A stretch of DNA of 5,526 bases from the NCBI GenBank assembly GCA_002403515.1, contig DHHZ01000071.1, positions 1 to 5,526 of the forward strand, written 5' to 3'. Within the stretch, counting starts at the first letter, position 1. Every line of letters begins with the position of its first letter. The stretch is from Legionellales bacterium UBA4759. GTDB taxonomy: Bacteria; Pseudomonadota; Gammaproteobacteria; Legionellales; Legionellaceae. Under the pieces are notes generated by a model. That model did not search any database and had not been told where the DNA came from. It was given only the letters and a program-made list of their open reading frames with translations. A program made the translations under genes and the position numbers. Positions 4,255 through 5,526 of this stretch are shown here, piece after piece.

Positions 4255-5526
4255 TTATGCACCTGGTTTATGCAGAGGTATTGTTGAAGCGCTTTCCTGT
4301 GAGCTAAAAAAACCAAGTGTGGTTGAACGGGGCGTTTGAAGATGTTGTTGAAGCAATTGATCGCATAGCTTTGATATTTCTGATGAATCGTGTTGTTGGA
4401 AAGACAATTCACTGTCAGCGTAAGTGTTTTGTGGATCATATTGTCTTAAAAATTCAAAGAACTCTTGTTTTTTTCTAAAACTTTTCATTTCAGTGATGGT
4501 TTTTCCGAGATCAAAATGAAGCGTTTGATTTTCTCCAAGATTTAACGACATCAACATATCAATGAACTCATTAACAACCTCAAGTTGAGGGTGTTTCAAA
4601 ATAATATGAATTAACTCTTGTATTTTTAATAAATAATTTCTGCTATAGCGTTGATGAACTTGAAGTAATTTATTCAAACTGATTTTAGGACAGATTTGTA
4701 AAAGTTCAATTTGTAGGTTAGTTTGCGAGGCATTGATAACGCGAGAGTTAATCAGTTGATCGATTATTTTTTGAGCCTCGGAATAATTAAATTCTGGATT
4801 GGAAAATAATGTCAGCGTTAGAGTAGAAAGTATTTTGTACCTTTGCAAAAATGCATAGAGTGAATCAATTTGTGGGCAGTCAATTATTTTAAGCATCTTA
4901 TCGAATTCAGATGATGCAGGCAATTGAGATAATATTGCATAGAGTTTCGCATGGTTGGGGTGTCTAATGATTTTAACTAAGCTTTCTTCAAACTCATTAT
5001 TAAGCAGCAATGCCAAGGTATTTTTTTCATAAAAAGCATAAAGGATTTTTAATATGAATACTTTTTGTGTCGCAAGTACATTTAAAAATTTGGTTTTGAT
5101 ATTTGAGTTTTGTAATACCCACTTATAGTTATCGAGGTTATTTACAATCTTGGCGTAATTGGGGTAAGTATTCATAAATTCATGAATATGTTTTAATGAA
5201 TATGCCCCTAAAAGCTCGTGTTCATGAAGCATCATATACAATCTTGCTGCATCAAAGGGTGATACAGAATTTATAAAGAAATGAAAAACTTCATTGAAAC
5301 TTGGAGAGTTCAAATCAATATGGCAGTTCGTGATAAAAGTCAAAAGCGCATTAATTTCTCTAAATTGTTGATGAAATACTACTTTTTTAAAAAACTCTTT
5401 TTTATTTTCATGGGATACCAATTGATATTTTTCGATTTTGGATAAAAATAATTGAAAATCAAATTCATGTGTGATTTTAAAAATCTGAATATGGGTGGGG
5501 TAGTCATTGATATAGGTGCGGATTTT
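4255..5526 (-). CDS. Alpha-helical repeat protein of unknown function, 5' end beyond window
   Basis: The frame is open without a stop from the right edge to TAA at 4255-4257: 423 visible residues with the N-terminus missing. A TTG at 5419-5421 is not the start, because a similar helical sequence continues upstream of it. The protein is Leu/Ile/Phe/Asn-rich and almost wholly helical, with a recurring unit of form (I/L)-x-x-(H/C/Y)-P followed by an amphipathic helix. Counting from the edge, prolines of this motif fall at 10, 122, 190, 218, 244, 280 and 313. The clearest pair, KIIRHPNHAKLYAIL (185-199) and KIIDCPQIDSLYAFL (213-227), is offset by exactly 28 residues. From about residue 365 the sequence turns polar, and the tail (398-423) is rich in Ser, Thr, Gln and Pro, ending LHKPGA. 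Such tails are frequent in Dot/Icm effectors, so an effector is plausible but inferred. No enzyme motif is visible; it resembles HEAT/ARM-like scaffolds in character only. Confidence 0.85.
   Translation of the reverse strand, partial: KIRTYINDYPTHIQIFKITHEFDFQLFLSKIEKYQLVSHENKKEFFKKVVFHQQFREINALLTFITNCHIDLNSPSFNEVFHFFINSVSPFDAARLYMMLHEHELLGAYSLKHIHEFMNTYPNYAKIVNNLDNYKWVLQNSNIKTKFLNVLATQKVFILKILYAFYEKNTLALLLNNEFEESLVKIIRHPNHAKLYAILSQLPASSEFDKMLKIIDCPQIDSLYAFLQRYKILSTLTLTLFSNPEFNYSEAQKIIDQLINSRVINASQTNLQIELLQICPKISLNKLLQVHQRYSRNYLLKIQELIHIILKHPQLEVVNEFIDMLMSLNLGENQTLHFDLGKTITEMKSFRKKQEFFEFLRQYDPQNTYADSELSFQQHDSSEISKLCDQLLQQHLQTPRSTTLGFFSSQESASTIPLHKPGA
4837..4980 (-). repeat. Two 28-residue helical repeats in protein
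   Basis: Within the large minus-strand gene, codons at 4980-4921 and 4896-4837 encode matching 20-residue units: K-I-I-x-(H/C)-P-x-x-x-x-L-Y-A-(I/F)-L, with the start offset by 84 bp. A weaker third unit, IILKHPQLEVVNEFI, is encoded near 4608-4564. Similarity is in the protein, not in the DNA, so the duplication is old. Confidence 0.6.

Noticed and set aside
4203..4439. A 78-codon open frame on the minus strand
   Set aside because: It overlaps the 3' end of the helical-repeat gene in another frame, runs through its terminator and has no coding character; it is a shadow.
5419..5421. TTG as start codon of the helical-repeat gene, giving a 388-aa protein
   Set aside because: The same frame is open to the window edge with compatible helical sequence, and no Shine-Dalgarno lies at a proper distance (the upstream minus-strand sequence is AAAAATATCAA).

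Overview
The window looks like chromosomal DNA of a Legionella-type gammaproteobacterium (order Legionellales). Four things point there. The DNA is AT-rich. There is a four-helix membrane protein of the IcmC/DotE/DotV family, which belongs to the Dot/Icm type IVB secretion system. There is a DUF3579 protein. Two unrecognised proteins have the composition and layout of Dot/Icm effector candidates. The species cannot be named from the sequence alone. I see no tRNA, rRNA, CRISPR array, insertion sequence or attachment site.

Layout from left to right. Positions 1-94 hold a promoter and ribosome binding site for a 446-residue protein of unknown function (95-1435, +). Its centre carries a close match to the MIU (inverted ubiquitin-interacting) motif, inside a segment clearly richer in GC than the rest of the gene. 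A hairpin overlapping its stop codon separates it from a convergent two-gene operon on the minus strand. That operon is a flavin/NAD(P)H oxidoreductase of the ferredoxin-NADP reductase superfamily (2514-3233, first gene) followed by a class I fructose-bisphosphate aldolase (1468-2496, second gene). The aldolase start is best placed six bases downstream of the first possible ATG.

An 82-bp divergent promoter region (3234-3315) then leads rightward into the IcmC/DotE/DotV-like gene (3316-3822, +), which stands apart from any other secretion gene in view. Its 3' end overlaps by 17 bp the 3' end of the convergent DUF3579 gene (3806-4108, -), which has its own extended -10 promoter. A strong hairpin at 4209-4249 terminates the last gene. 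That gene is a long alpha-helical repeat protein on the minus strand whose reading frame stays open to the right edge (4255-5526), so its 5' end lies outside the window.

Functionally this is a mosaic of housekeeping metabolism (aldolase, reductase), one probable secretion-machinery subunit, one small conserved protein of unknown role and two probable accessory or effector-type proteins. Apart from the reductase-aldolase pair, each gene appears to be its own transcription unit. The two accessory proteins are the best places to look for something undescribed.
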